Of a DNA stretch of 64,000 nt, positions 47,976-58,589 are shown one piece after another. The position numbers and the translations under genes are program-made. The notes below the pieces were generated by a model. It was not told the origin of the DNA, searched no databases, and saw nothing but the letters and a program-made list of their open reading frames with translations. The stretch's first letter is position 1; the number at the start of each line of letters is the position of its first letter. This DNA is from Zanthoxylum bungeanum (lineage: Eukaryota > Streptophyta > Magnoliopsida > Sapindales > Rutaceae), in the NCBI GenBank assembly GCA_019454045.1, contig SKCR01036778.1, positions 186,001 through 250,000 of the forward strand, written 5' to 3'.

Positions 47976-48440
47976 AAAGACCCACAGTTTAGGGAAGAAG
48001 ACCCTTATCTCAACTCAAATCGGGAACAAGACTCGCAGTTCATGGAAGAAGACCATTATCTCAACTCAAATCGGGAACAAGACCCACAGTTCAGGGAAGA
48101 AGACCCTTGTCTCAGCTCAAATCGGGAACAAGACCCACAATTCAGGGAAAAAGACCCTTATCTCAACTCAAATCGGGAACAAGACCCACAGTTCAGGGAA
48201 GAAGACCCTTACCTCAACTCAAATCGGGAATAAGACCCACAGTTCAGGGAAGAAGACCCTTACCTCAACTCAAATCAGGAACAAGACCCACAGTTCAGGG
48301 AAGAAGACCCTTATCTCAACTCAAATCGGGAACAAGACCCACAACACAACTCAACTCAAATTAGGAACAAGACCCACAGCACCACTTAACTCAGATTGGG
48401 AACAAAACCCACTATACAACTCAATTCAACTTGGGAACAA
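47976..48440 (+). repeat. 51-bp tandem repeats in the Ogre-B 3' region
   Basis: About nine units, the first seven close to 51 bp, with CCCACAGTTCAGGGAAGAAG and CTCAACTCAAATCGGGAAC blocks; the last ones are shortened. Since 51 = 17 codons, long ORFs appear in all three forward frames (47853-48459), but these follow from the repeat. Tandem repeats in this place are known for Ogre/Tat elements. Confidence 0.92.
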
Positions 48441-48594
48441 GACCCACTCGGCGGTTTGAGAATGAACCACCTCTCATCCACTCATTTCGAAGCTACATGG
48501 CAAGTTAAGTGGCAGTTGGCGAACCAGGTAAGTGAAAATGCATTGGATAACTTTGATAGGATTGTTCAAAGTCGCACACTGCACAAGTCCCATC

Positions 48595-48608
48595 AAAGTG
48601 GGGGCGAC
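48595..48608 (+). other. Ogre-B polypurine tract
   Basis: AAAGTGGGGGCGAC directly before the LTR TGTAGGC start. Confidence 0.88.
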
Positions 48609-51600
48609 TGTAGGCATTGCATTTTTGCATGTGAAACCCGATGATGAGTCTCAGTTGGAGGCACTACCTATTTTAGTTAAGGATATTGCGGGAAACGGTC
48701 GTCGGAAGGGAATCGGTATTTCGTTAGATCCTTATTCTCTTGTTTAGCGTCAAGCTCACTTGTTGGACCTCCGTTTAGAGCACCTTTGGCCCAAAAAACC
48801 CGCAGACCTTTTAACCTTGGCCCACAACCCTTGCCACCCACCTAAGCCCACTCACCAAACCAACACAACACCTAGCCCACCAAGAGAGGCCCACACGCCC
48901 ATATCACCCTAAATTACATCCAAATTAAATCAAATATTAATTAAATTAAACATTAACTAAATAAAATATTAATTAATTGATATACCAAATTAAATAAGAC
49001 ATAAAATATAATTATACCAAATTAAAATATTGTAACTTCCTAACTTAAAATATTATATACTAAATTAAAGAAATATTATGCCTAATTAAAATCAATCATA
49101 ACCAATTAAAAATATTGACTTCCTAATCTAACAAATTAAATGCCTAATTAACACCAATCAAATATTCAACCTTCCTAATTCACCAAAATTTGTCCCCCCA
49201 ATCAATCAAATCATTTCCTTGTTTGAAACCAAATCCAATCTATTCCTTGTGAGACAAGGGGAAGCCCTAGCCCTTGTCTATATAAACAACCCAAAACCAA
49301 AGCCAGTCCCATCTCCCATACACGGTAATTACAAACAAAAGAAACTAAAACAAATAGAAACCCTACTCTCTCCACATACAACACACTCGGCAGCCCCCAC
49401 AGCCTTCACTCCACCGCTTCAAACTCATCAAACCAGCCTGCACTCAGCCTCTTCCTCATGCACTCACAAACTACACACACGTAAAGCACCTCCTCTCACA
49501 CAAACTGACCACACGGCACCCTCACAAACGAACCTTCATCAACAACCTTCATAACCTGCAATCCCCACTCATTAGCCCCACGTCCCGAGAGCCCTCATAC
49601 ACTTCAGCCGCATGCACTCACTTCCACAGCTTCACGCCACGCACCAGCCCTCCACTCACAAACACTAATAGCCCCTATTGATTTCACTCAAAGCAACAAT
49701 TCTCCTAGCCTCTACACTTAACCGACACGCACCAGCCCCCCCTCACGGTTCCCACACGTCCCTCACTCAGTGCACGCTTCTCACTCTAATCTAACTTACC
49801 AGCAAACCCTCACTCCTCACGCCTAAAAACATACCAACCCTCACTAATCAAATACACAGCCAGTACACAAAAAAAAAACCTCACTGACCAGTCCCCTAAA
49901 TCTGCCTAAAACTGAAGCATAAATACCCCCCAAACAGCCCAATAAACCGACCTTTAACCACCCAAAAATAGTAAGCCAAATAGCCCTAAAACCGCACCAA
50001 AACAGCAGCCCATGGACCTCTAAAAAATGCAAAAACAGTAGCTTTGAAGACCTGAACTAGTAAGCAGAAAATACAGAGAAAACATCAGCAAAACGGAGGT
50101 CAAACAGGAAACAAAACAGCAAAACAGTGAGCTAAGACGCTAAACCAGTGAACCGGAGAAGTTGAGGAGCTTTAACCCTTCCGATCTCCGTGAAACGTAA
50201 GTCGGAAAGTCGGCAAAAAAGGTTAGACCTGGGGGTATTTTTCACACTTGTTTTCAGTTTTATCTTTATTATTTATTGAGTTTTGTTCACATGATTACTA
50301 TATTAAAATACATGTTGTGGCCCTTGAGTAGATAAATATGCATATATTTTAAAATGATGTATGTTGTGGCCCTTGAATAAAATGAAAAATGTGTCGCCTC
50401 TCGTGGTATATAGGATGGAAACCCGGACATAAATTTCATAGCTGATTCCGAATGGACGGTAGTATGATCTGTACTCGGGATACAACTCCACGTACCACTT
50501 GAGTAAACGGTGCATATTTTGTTTTATGTTGTTTTGATTTGTTTGTCATTCGTTACTTGATTTCTGCATGTTATTTGTTTATGTAATGACTTGATCGAGC
50601 GCATGGGCTTAGTAAGTTGGAGTAAAGGTCCCCTATTCTGAGGGGTTAAAATCCTTTACCACGATGTTTTGCCGTGCCGATTGATGTATATTCGGTTGAA
50701 TGTAAGATGTGTTCAATCGGGTATACGAAGTCCGATATTATTGTCTTTATTGTTTATATGTATGATGTGATCGAGCGCATAGGCTTAGTAAGTTGGATTA
50801 AAGGTCCCCTATTCTGAGGGGTTAAAATCCTTTACCATGATGCTTTGCCGCGCCGGTATATGTATATTCGGTTGAAGGTAAGATGTGTTCAATCGGGTAT
50901 ACGAAGTCCGATATTATTATCTTTATTATTTATATGTATGATGTGATCGAGCGCATGAGCTTAGTAAGTTGGATTAAAGGTCCCATATTCTGAGGATTTA
51001 AAATCCTTTACCACGATGCTTTGCCGCGCCGGTTGATGTATATTATGTTGAATGTAAGATGTGTTCAATCGGGTATACGAAGTTCCATATAGTTATCTTT
51101 ATCTTTGTACGCATTGTAATGAAAAGCGCATGGGCTTATTGTGCTGGACTAAAAGGTTCTCCATTTGGGGGAAGGAAAGCCTAAAAGGCTACCTTTACCA
51201 CGATATTTGCCACGTCTTTCATCTATTGATTGCATGTTCTATCCTTGTCTTGGCTCGATCTATTATCATTTGTGTACCCATGTTTTGATAGCATTTGGGC
51301 ATTATTTCTCGTGGTATATAGGATAGAAACCCGGACATAAATTTCATAGCCGATTCCGAATGGACGGTAGTATGATCTGTACTCGGGATACAATTCCACG
51401 TACCACTTGGAAAAAAGGCCCACGCATGTGTTCGTGTCAATTCTAGATATCTTTTCTGCGTCACATCACGACATGTCTATCTTAGCATATAGTTATCTCT
51501 TTTTACCTTATGCATTTGTATTACCTCTTTAGTTATCTATTTCTATTATGCGCTTAAGTGTCTTTCCCTAATATGCATGCTTGTATGAATGCTATGTGTT

Positions 51601-52039
51601 TGCGCTTCTGTGCCTACCAATGTGAGATTGTATGTCTTCCGTATGTCAATATATCTTTATGCATGAATTCGGACATAGATTATATACAAATAGGTTGTAT
51701 GTAAACATGAAAAATATGTTATATGTGAACTTAGATATGAGCTTTGTACCTATGCATGCAAACTTATGGGTAAATTATCCTTGTAAATATGTTGCTTAGG
51801 CTTGGTAAGATTATTGTACAAATCATTTAATTACAAGTGGCATAAGTAAGGGACTATTCTGAACCCAACGGTTCGAGGTCTTCCCTTGCGAGGGGTGAGT
51901 GTGGCCTTAAATCTTTGTCCCGGTTCGCACCGGGTGGCGACTCCATTATTCTCCGGTTTAGTCCCCCGTGGGCTACTCCGTACTCCCAACCGGGCCTCGA
52001 GCCCGGAACAGCATGCCTCGCCCAGTTTGTGTTCCCACA
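48609..52039 (+). repeat. Ogre-B 3' LTR
   Basis: 3431 bp, matching 31393-34822 almost base for base. TATA box at 49279-49286; 175-bp repeats at 50597-51125. Followed by the GAGTC duplication (52040-52044). Confidence 0.95.
49279..49286 (+). promoter_or_regulatory. Ogre-B 3' LTR TATA box
   Basis: TATATAAA, the copy of 32063-32070. Transcription from here would run out through 52039 toward the mTERF gene on the same strand, 1.8 kb away. Confidence 0.6.
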
Positions 52040-52044
52040 GAGTC

Positions 52045-52440
52045 TCCCAAGACTTATGGTTCATTGGGATAAACCATCGGACCAAGTCTCGATATACGAT
52101 ATGTACTGGTCTCAACGGATTTAACTAACCGACCCGTGTTAGTAAATCTTGACCAGGAACTTTATTTGATAATATATTTCTAGTAATGACACTTCCCAAT
52201 GTCAATTACAAACTACTTTGTAACTTCGCACTACATTATATATTATCGGGTCTTTGTCTAGTATATACATATCACTAAATCAGATTTAGTTTCAATCTAA
52301 TAGTAATTAGATCGAATACATATATAAAGACAAGAGGTGCAACCAATAAGAAAGTAATATCATGGAAAAATGGGATGTTCATATTCATGAATCAAATATA
52401 AATACTGTCCGGATTGGCGCTCTGAGCACCAACCCCAACA
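52045..52440 (-). mobile_element. Older LTR, right part
   Basis: Continuation of 30244-31392 beyond Ogre-B. It ends AACCCCAACA at 52440 (minus-strand TGTTGGGGTT). Inverted repeats such as ATCTAAT/ATTAGAT near 52295-52313 continue the hairpin-rich style. Confidence 0.6.
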
Positions 52441-52634
52441 AAAAATGGGCAACACATAAATATTTAACATCGCTAGATTAATTTCAACGCTAAAACATTT
52501 CCCCGACCAGCCTTTAGCATCCATTTTCTACATCGCTTTATTTCGACGCTAAAACATTTAGAGTTGACTTTTTCATCGTTTAACGTCGAACTTTGGTGAT
52601 GCTAAAAAATCAAATTATTGTAGAGACTTTTGAC
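52441..52634. other. Degenerate repeat, possibly a CACTA remnant
   Basis: Repeats of CGCTAAAACATTT and GACGCTAAA in both orientations, ending in a TTATTGTAGAGACTT phrase that resembles a decayed CACTA end. No matching other end found. Confidence 0.35.
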
Positions 52635-53613
52635 TAAGGGTGGGCAGAATTGGTTTCAATTTAGTTTCGGAGTGAACAGAAAATCGATCAGTTCAAGGAC
52701 TTAAGAATTGAAGTAAACTAGGCTTGGCAATGGGCGGGGCCAGACCGGACTTTGGCAAAGCCCTGACCCTGGTTCTTAAAATATATTAAAGCCCAAACCT
52801 TCAAAAATATGTCTGTTTATAAGAGGATTGGGCCGAACCATTAATATTTTTAAAAATAATTAATTAATTAGTCATATTGTTTTTAAAAAAAATGACATAA
52901 CTTCATTGTAAAATGAATTTTTCAAAAGTTTACACCATGTAAAATACATTATAAGTTCTAATTACTAAAAAAAAAAACTACTAAGAAAATAACAAGTAAT
53001 ACTAATACAACTTAAACAAACTTAAAATATAACAATAAACCATAAAACACTACATTAGTATACTAATTTCTTAGTATACTAATACTAAGAAAGTAACAAG
53101 TAATACTAATTTTTTAAATTGTATGTAATAAAGGGCCGAACTGAGACTTTTATTCTAAAAGCCCTTATCCGGCCTTTTAACTAAAGAGCCTTATTATTTA
53201 AGGCCCTAGCCCCCGCCCATAAGAAAAGGGCTGAGCTAAAGCCCTGCGGGCCCTAGCCTACTTGCCAACCCTAACGTAAACGGAAAGGTTAAAATCGAAC
53301 CAAATTGAATATGGCTCGGTTCTGTTTGGTTCAGTTTTAATATTTTGGTTTCGATTTTGATTCAGTTTGGTACACAACCGAATCGAATCTTGAGCAATAA
53401 AATTAACCCTAAATCGATCAGTTATTGATTCGGTTCATGATTTTACAAAATGTTCGGTTCACCAATCCGGTTCACGATTCAAACTGAATCGAACCGATCC
53501 GATCGGTTTAACTTAAACATAAACCGATCATAAATCAAAAAATGAAACAAACTGATATTATTGATCAATTCGATTCAATCAGTTCGGTTCAATTCCGGTT
53601 ATTTTGCCTACTA
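52635..53613. mobile_element. hAT-type MITE (outer)
   Basis: 979 bp. Flanked by a perfect 8-bp duplication CTTTTGAC (52627-52634 and 53614-53621). Ends TAAGGGTGGGCAGAATTGG and, inverted, TAGTAGGCAAAATAACCGG form imperfect terminal repeats. The interior is rich in CGGTTCGGTT-type words. No transposase. A second hAT MITE sits inside it. Confidence 0.88.
52719..53273. mobile_element. hAT-type MITE (inner, nested)
   Basis: 555 bp with ends TAGGCTTGGCAA and, inverted, TAGGGTTGGCAA. Flanked by AAGTAAAC (52711-52718) and ACGTAAAC (53274-53281), an 8-bp duplication with one mismatch. Interior AT-rich, with GGGCC words near both ends. Confidence 0.82.
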
Positions 53614-53704
53614 CTTTTGACATTATAAAAAACACTTGTTTAGTAGCGTAAAAATTTGATATTTTGGCGAGAATTGAGGGGAGGGGGAAGCGGATGGGCA
53701 GGTT

Positions 53705-53743
53705 TATAAATACTAATTATGATTGGGCTGAAGTCGAGGCCCA
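53705..53743 (+). promoter_or_regulatory. mTERF gene promoter: TATA box and two site II motifs
   Basis: TATAAATA at 53705-53712, then TGGGCT (53724-53729) and GGCCCA (53738-53743, TGGGCC on the other strand). TGGGCC/T 'site II' motifs are common in plant nuclear genes for organelle-gene expression, which fits an mTERF protein. The two lie downstream of the TATA box, so the true start may not depend on it. Confidence 0.55.
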
Positions 53744-53838
53744 ATAACTATTTGTATTACCCGCCCCGAGATGCCAATCGGAAGCCAGTGTTGGAGACTC
53801 TGTATTTTGAGCTTGAGCTTATCTAGTTGAGACGAACA

Positions 53839-55447
53839 ATGGTGGCTGCAGTCGCTCCTTTTTCTTCAATATCTGCATCCTTTCTCTCACAATCAAATGC
53901 AATACTATTCATTTCGAAAAAATTTAAATACTCAGCATCAGTTCTCCATAGCCATGAAAATGAACATGAATGGCAATCTCTCGCTAATTTCACTGAAACG
54001 TCAAGAATTGAACTGAGAGCTCCTCTGAGTTTTCGACCCACTAAACGTCTTCTCAGCCCATGCAGATTATTTAAATCTTCTGATCTTCTTACAGAGAATG
54101 AAATAGGTAGTTCTCTCTCAGAGGCCATTTGTCAAACATCTTGCAATCATTTATTATTATTATTTTAAATTTTCTTTCGTATTTGTTTCAGTGACATTCT
54201 TTCAAGAAATTGGACTCAATGAAAAGGAATCCGGATCACTTTTGGAGAAGAACCCAACTCTCAGATTAAAATCTTTGGATAAAATACGTTCCCGGATTCT
54301 TTCTTTACAGTCTGTTGGAATTAAAGGAATTGCATTTCATCATTTGGTTTCAAAACATTCAAATGTATTGCTTGCTGAGGAAATTGATCCATTTATATGC
54401 TTTGTGCGTGATGATTTGGAAGGAAACATTGAGCCAATACAGCTCGAACGCCTTTTGTCTTCAACTGAAACAAAACTCTTGGTGGGTTTTGATCATAAAG
54501 TAAGGCTACTTCTTCAACATGGGGTTCCCCAAGAAAAAATTGTTCATATTCTCAACAATACTAATTTAACTAAAGCTTTTTGTCTCAAGTCGGTTGAAGA
54601 TATTGAAAGAACTTTTGCTTTCTTGATCCCCTTTGGTGGTTCTGATTTAATTGTAAGGTGCCCAAAAATTCTCAATTATGATTTGGATACCCAGCTGATT
54701 CCAAAAGTTAGGGTTCTCAATCAGCTAAGTGGGGGCGATGTTGATGGCACAGCAGCTGTCTTTCGCAAATTCCCTGCAATCTTGAGCTATAGTGCTGAGC
54801 ATACAGGGAAACACATTGAGTTATTGAGGTCCTTTGCTGGCCTGAGTGATCAGGAAATTTTCAGGATTTTTCTTGTGTTCCCGGCTGTTATTAGTGCTAG
54901 CAGGGAGAGGAAATTACGTCCTAGAATTGAGTTTCTCATTCAATGTGGTTTGGATTCCGAAGATATCTTCAAGTTCTTAATAAAAGCCCCATTGTTTCTA
55001 GCCCTTTCCTTTGATAACCTGGCACTCAAGCTTGGGTTTTTGGTGAAGATTGGGTATGAATGTAGAACGAGGGAATTGGCAGCAGCAATGGGATCTGTGA
55101 CCAGAACAAGCTGTGAAAACTTGCAAAAGGTGATTGAATTGTTCACGACTTACGGGCTATCTTTTGCAGATATTTTTTCCATGAGCAAGAAGCATCCTCA
55201 GATACTACAGTACAATCATAAGTCTTTAGACGAGAAGATGGAGTATTTGATAGTGGGGATGGGTCGCGAAGTTGGAGAGCTATTGTCTTTTCCTGCATTT
55301 CTTGGTTACAAGCTTGATGACAGGATTAAGCATAGATACGAAATGAAGAGGAAGACTTTAGGAGATGGATTGTCAATCAACAAGTTGTTGAGTGTGTCAT
55401 CAGAGAGATTCTCGACCAAGATAAAGAAAAATCCTATTCTTAATTGA
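53839..55447 (+). CDS. mTERF-family organellar transcription/RNA factor
   Basis: Two exons: 53839-54106 and 54192-55447, giving 507 residues. The ATG at 53839 is the first in frame; the open frame begins 12 bases earlier without ATG. The intron (85 bp) starts AG|GTAGTT and ends TTTGTTTCAG; splicing is phase 1 and creates a valine codon, joining E-N-E-I to V-T-F-F-Q-E-I-G-L. Residues about 1-60 are Ser/Lys-rich with few acidic residues, like a transit peptide. Residues about 95-480 are helical repeats of mTERF type, each with a Pro near the helix start (K-N-P-T-L, R-C-P-K-I-L, K-F-P-A-I-L, V-F-P-A-V-I, K-A-P-L-F-L, K-H-P-Q-I-L). mTERF proteins bind nucleic acid in plastids or mitochondria and act in transcription, splicing or termination. 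Which organelle, and which family member, I cannot tell. It is the only intact multi-exon gene in the window. Confidence 0.92.
54107..54191 (+). other. mTERF intron
   Basis: 85 bp, GT-AG, AT-rich with a (TTA)n run near its middle and a pyrimidine-rich end. Removing it fuses the two frames in phase, which is the main evidence that it is real. Confidence 0.88.
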
Positions 55448-56160
55448 CAACTGCATTAGTTGATTTAAAATTAGATGAGTTGGATAAGTGTTTTATTGCA
55501 GCATTTTATTGTTGGCTCATTTAAGCTTTTACATCACCCCGTTGGATTCACAAGCACTCTAGGTTGTCTTGAATACCTGGGGCAAATGCAATAGATGATG
55601 AGAGTTCCAGGTTGGCAAAGAAAGGATAAACAGGTGCAGTGCAAATCATTTTGCAAAGGATAATCTGTTCAAGGATAACCTGGTTGAGTTGACAGAAGGT
55701 GGTTCATAATACAAATGAATCACATCAAAAGGAAAAGTAATTTTGACCCAGCAACTGTTCCAGACCTTGCAATGGTGAGAGCATTTTGTGCACTGGGACA
55801 CCCTTTTTAGAAGAGAAACTAATTTTTTTCTTTTGTTTTAGCATGTGTTATTAGGGCAACTGGTCGAGGCTGATAGATTATATCTAGTATATGTGATGAA
55901 GCATGAGTGGAAATCATAAACTAATTTTCTCATTTTGTTGTAGTATGTGTTATCAAAACCACCTCTTTGAAAATGTTCCCAGCTGGTGATCTATGACATC
56001 TTGTTAAGGGTAATCGGTTATGGTGATATGTTCCCTCTACTCCTCGGTTTGCTTCGTTAATGAAGAATGATTTAGAAACTAGCACTGTTTTCTGGCAGAC
56101 TGTCACTTTGGTCTTATGAAACTTAGATTCCCAGTTCCCACTTGCACACACCACATCTAT
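55448..56160 (+). other. mTERF downstream region
   Basis: Probable 3' UTR and intergenic sequence. A phrase close to ACTAATTTT...TTTTGTT(T/G)TAG(C/T)ATGTGTTAT occurs twice (55818-55860 and 55919-55962), a local duplication. I find no clear poly(A) signal and no further gene. Confidence 0.5.
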
Positions 56161-56164
56161 TATT

Positions 56165-56281
56165 TGACATGATGTTAAAAGTTCGAATCTTAGAAATAAT
56201 ATTTTTTTTGCTTGCAAGGATAAGACCGCATATATCTGTCCTCAGACCATGATGAGAGCCTTCGTGCAGCCGCCTTTTTTT
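56165..56281 (+). repeat. SINE-like fragment (Au-SINE type 3' part)
   Basis: Contains a pol III B-box-like GTTCGAATC (56181-56189), then CTTGCAAGGATAAGACCGCAT, CAGACC, GAGAGCCTTCGTGCA and a terminal T run. This order resembles the 3' half of plant Au SINEs as I remember it. The A box region is not clear. Confidence 0.5.
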
Positions 56282-56509
56282 AATGGTTTTGACCTAATAG
56301 CTTACGGTGTTTGGTAAATGGTGGAAGTCAAATACTTTTTGAATCCTTTTGAAGTTTATTATTGTTATTTCAAGTACAAATATGTTATCATCAATCATTT
56401 GCATAAAGAAGTTAGTATAAAAGCACTGAACCTCAAAATCAGTTGTTTAAAGGAGTTATTATGTTATCCAATTTCACATGCTTGCCTTCGTACTTCAGTT
56501 TAAGGTCTC
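56282..56509. other. Intergenic, nothing identified
   Basis: AT-rich, no repeats shared with other parts of the window and no ORF of note. Confidence 0.6.
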
Positions 56510-58461
56510 TAATAAGTGGTAAATATATCAATATTTACCGTCCCTTTTATTTAATATTTTGTATAGTTTCTTGAGATTTGTGAATATTTTGATGTGTTTT
56601 GTGTTATTTTATAGATAAATAAAATAACAGGACTCTCTGGAATCAAATCGGGACCAAAACAATGAAAAAACGGGTAAAAAGGGCAAAAATGTAAATTTCA
56701 TACTAAAATGCGCAGTTTGCTAAAATGCTCCGTTTGCTAAAATATGCCGATTGCTAACGTGCGCCAGACACGTGTCAAAATTAGAGAAACTTGATGTCAT
56801 GCGCACCTGCTAACATGCGCTTGTCACATGTTAACATCACATCAATCTTGCTAACGTGCGTCGGACACGTGTCATCATCTCATGCTGTCGACAGTACATG
56901 TCATTGCCGAAGTCAGTGTCGCGATGCGAACCCTTCACGCGTCGCGATGCCGAAGCATTATTGAGCTACCGACATTCACTGTACTGCGCGTCGCGATGCG
57001 TAGATGTTTTGCGTCGCGACACGCATACCAATTTTTTGCCTATAAATTGATTTCGATTTCATTTAGAATTTTCATATTTTCCTTAAGGTTCTAATAAGGA
57101 TCTAAGGACTGTATCTTGTGTGTTTAATTTTTGTAATTTAAATTATGCATTTTTATTTTCAGTAATAGTAGTAGTTTATTTTATTTACTTTTATTTTATG
57201 TTTACCAGTTAAATTTCCGCAGGGGGAATGGTGAAGTTTTTTATTATTATAATTTAGATTAATCTCCCTTAAATTATAATATATAAATTATCTTAAAACC
57301 TGACTTAATTGGATACCGCATTTATGATCGGTTGGAATTAATTATAACTTGACTTAATCAGGATACCGCCTATATGGTCGGTTAGTAATTATCACGTAAA
57401 TTTATATATTATAATAAGAGAGATTTCTAAATTAGAAATAGTAAAGGTAGATTAATCTCACTTATATTATAATATGGAAATTGTAATTTAATATGGATTA
57501 AAAGTTGATACCGCCTAATGACTGGTTTTATTTATGTAACATAATGTGACACCACTTATAAGGTCGGTCTTTTGGTGACAGATGATTACCGCCTATATGG
57601 CTGGTTTATAGATAAATAATAACACCGCCTTTATGGTTGGTTCAACTTAATTGGGTAACACTGACAATTTCCATATTATAATAAAATGAGATTTCTAAAG
57701 GTCGATCTCCTAACTCCCAACATTTTATTTTTATTCTAGGAAAGTGATGAAACACAATATTAACAAGCTTAATAATTGATTCAATTATATTATAGGTAAT
57801 TCTTTAGTTTGTTTATTGAATCTTAAGCTTAATGTTTCTTGTTGCCTGATCATCAATAAGATTGATGTGGTAAACTTAAAATGAACTTTGAAAAGGGTTT
57901 TTAGGTTTCAGCCTTAGATTCAATAGCCCACAATCTCCCTTAAGGATAGATAACCTTTAATAGATTTCCTTACAGGATAGGAATATACCTGTCGGGCGAG
58001 GGTAGCCATAATTTGAACTTGAACTTAATGAATTCAGGTAACTTGGTTAACATAGACATATGATTAATTGGGTTATTTGAGTATTTGCGTCTAACCATCG
58101 ATAGAGGCTTTTGCATATCTTCGTGTTCCAGGTTAACAAACTGATTTATTACATGTATATAAGAGATTCAATTCATCTTTATAATAATATTATGTAGAAT
58201 CACAACCCCTAGATATTTATGTCTTTTGTTTATTTTATTTAGTATTTTCTTTTGTGTATTTTATTTATTTATTTATTCAGCAAATCCACATTCAACTAAC
58301 CAATCAAGCAATCATTCTCTTATTCCTTTAATTATATACCTGTAAATAAATAGAATCAATAATTAATAACAACAATAGAAATTAAGTCATCGTGAGATCG
58401 ATATTTTTATACTACTTGAGCGATACATGTGCTTGCGTTACGTGTGTGATTTCACCGATCA
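56510..58461 (+). repeat. Athila-2 5' LTR
   Basis: 1952 bp. Starts TAATAAGTGG where Athila-1 has TGATGAGCGG: three changes, all C-to-T or G-to-A, the kind expected after cytosine methylation. The next 20 bases agree closely with Athila-1. The region 57200-57760 and the end (58380-58461) also align with the Athila-1 LTR. Confidence 0.82.
57311..57660 (+). repeat. Six quasi-palindromic TACCGCCTATATGGTCGGTT motifs
   Basis: Copies near 57311, 57360, 57509, 57550, 57588 and 57632, spaced about 40-150 bp. The ends ACCG and CGGT are inverted. The same motif occurs three times in each Athila-1 LTR in the matching orientation. Confidence 0.75.
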
Positions 58462-58467
58462 AGTTTT

Positions 58468-58485
58468 TAGCGTTGTTGCTGGGGA
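58468..58485 (+). other. Athila-2 primer-binding site, degenerate
   Basis: TAGCGTTGTTGCTGGGGA against TGGCGCCGTTGCTGGGGA in Athila-1. All three differences are transitions. Confidence 0.75.
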
Positions 58486-58589
58486 CTTATTTTTCTTGAG
58501 TTATTAATTTTGAAGCTATCTAATTTATTTGTATCTAATTTTCTTTATTTGTAATTTTTATTTCCTTTTATTTTTCAGGTGGTTGAAAA

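Larger units (their letters stand above)
31393..52039 (+). mobile_element. Ogre-B: complete non-autonomous Ogre/Tat-like element with Copia-3 inside
   Basis: Bounded by LTRs of 3430 and 3431 bp and a perfect 5-bp duplication (GAGTC). Internal order: primer site, leader with repeats (interrupted by Copia-3), gag with one nonsense codon, integrase C-terminal scrap, two kinds of tandem repeats, polypurine tract. Without Copia-3 it would be about 10.8 kb. It lacks protease, RT, RNase H and the integrase core. The LTRs differ at scattered positions only, so it is recent relative to its surroundings. Confidence 0.95.

Noticed and set aside
47853..48459. Three overlapping forward ORFs of 85-186 codons
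   Set aside because: They follow from the 51-bp tandem repeat, whose period is a multiple of three. There is no start context or domain.
53823..54128. 101-codon minus-strand ORF over mTERF exon 1
   Set aside because: Antisense shadow of a convincing exon with a splice donor and in-phase continuation.
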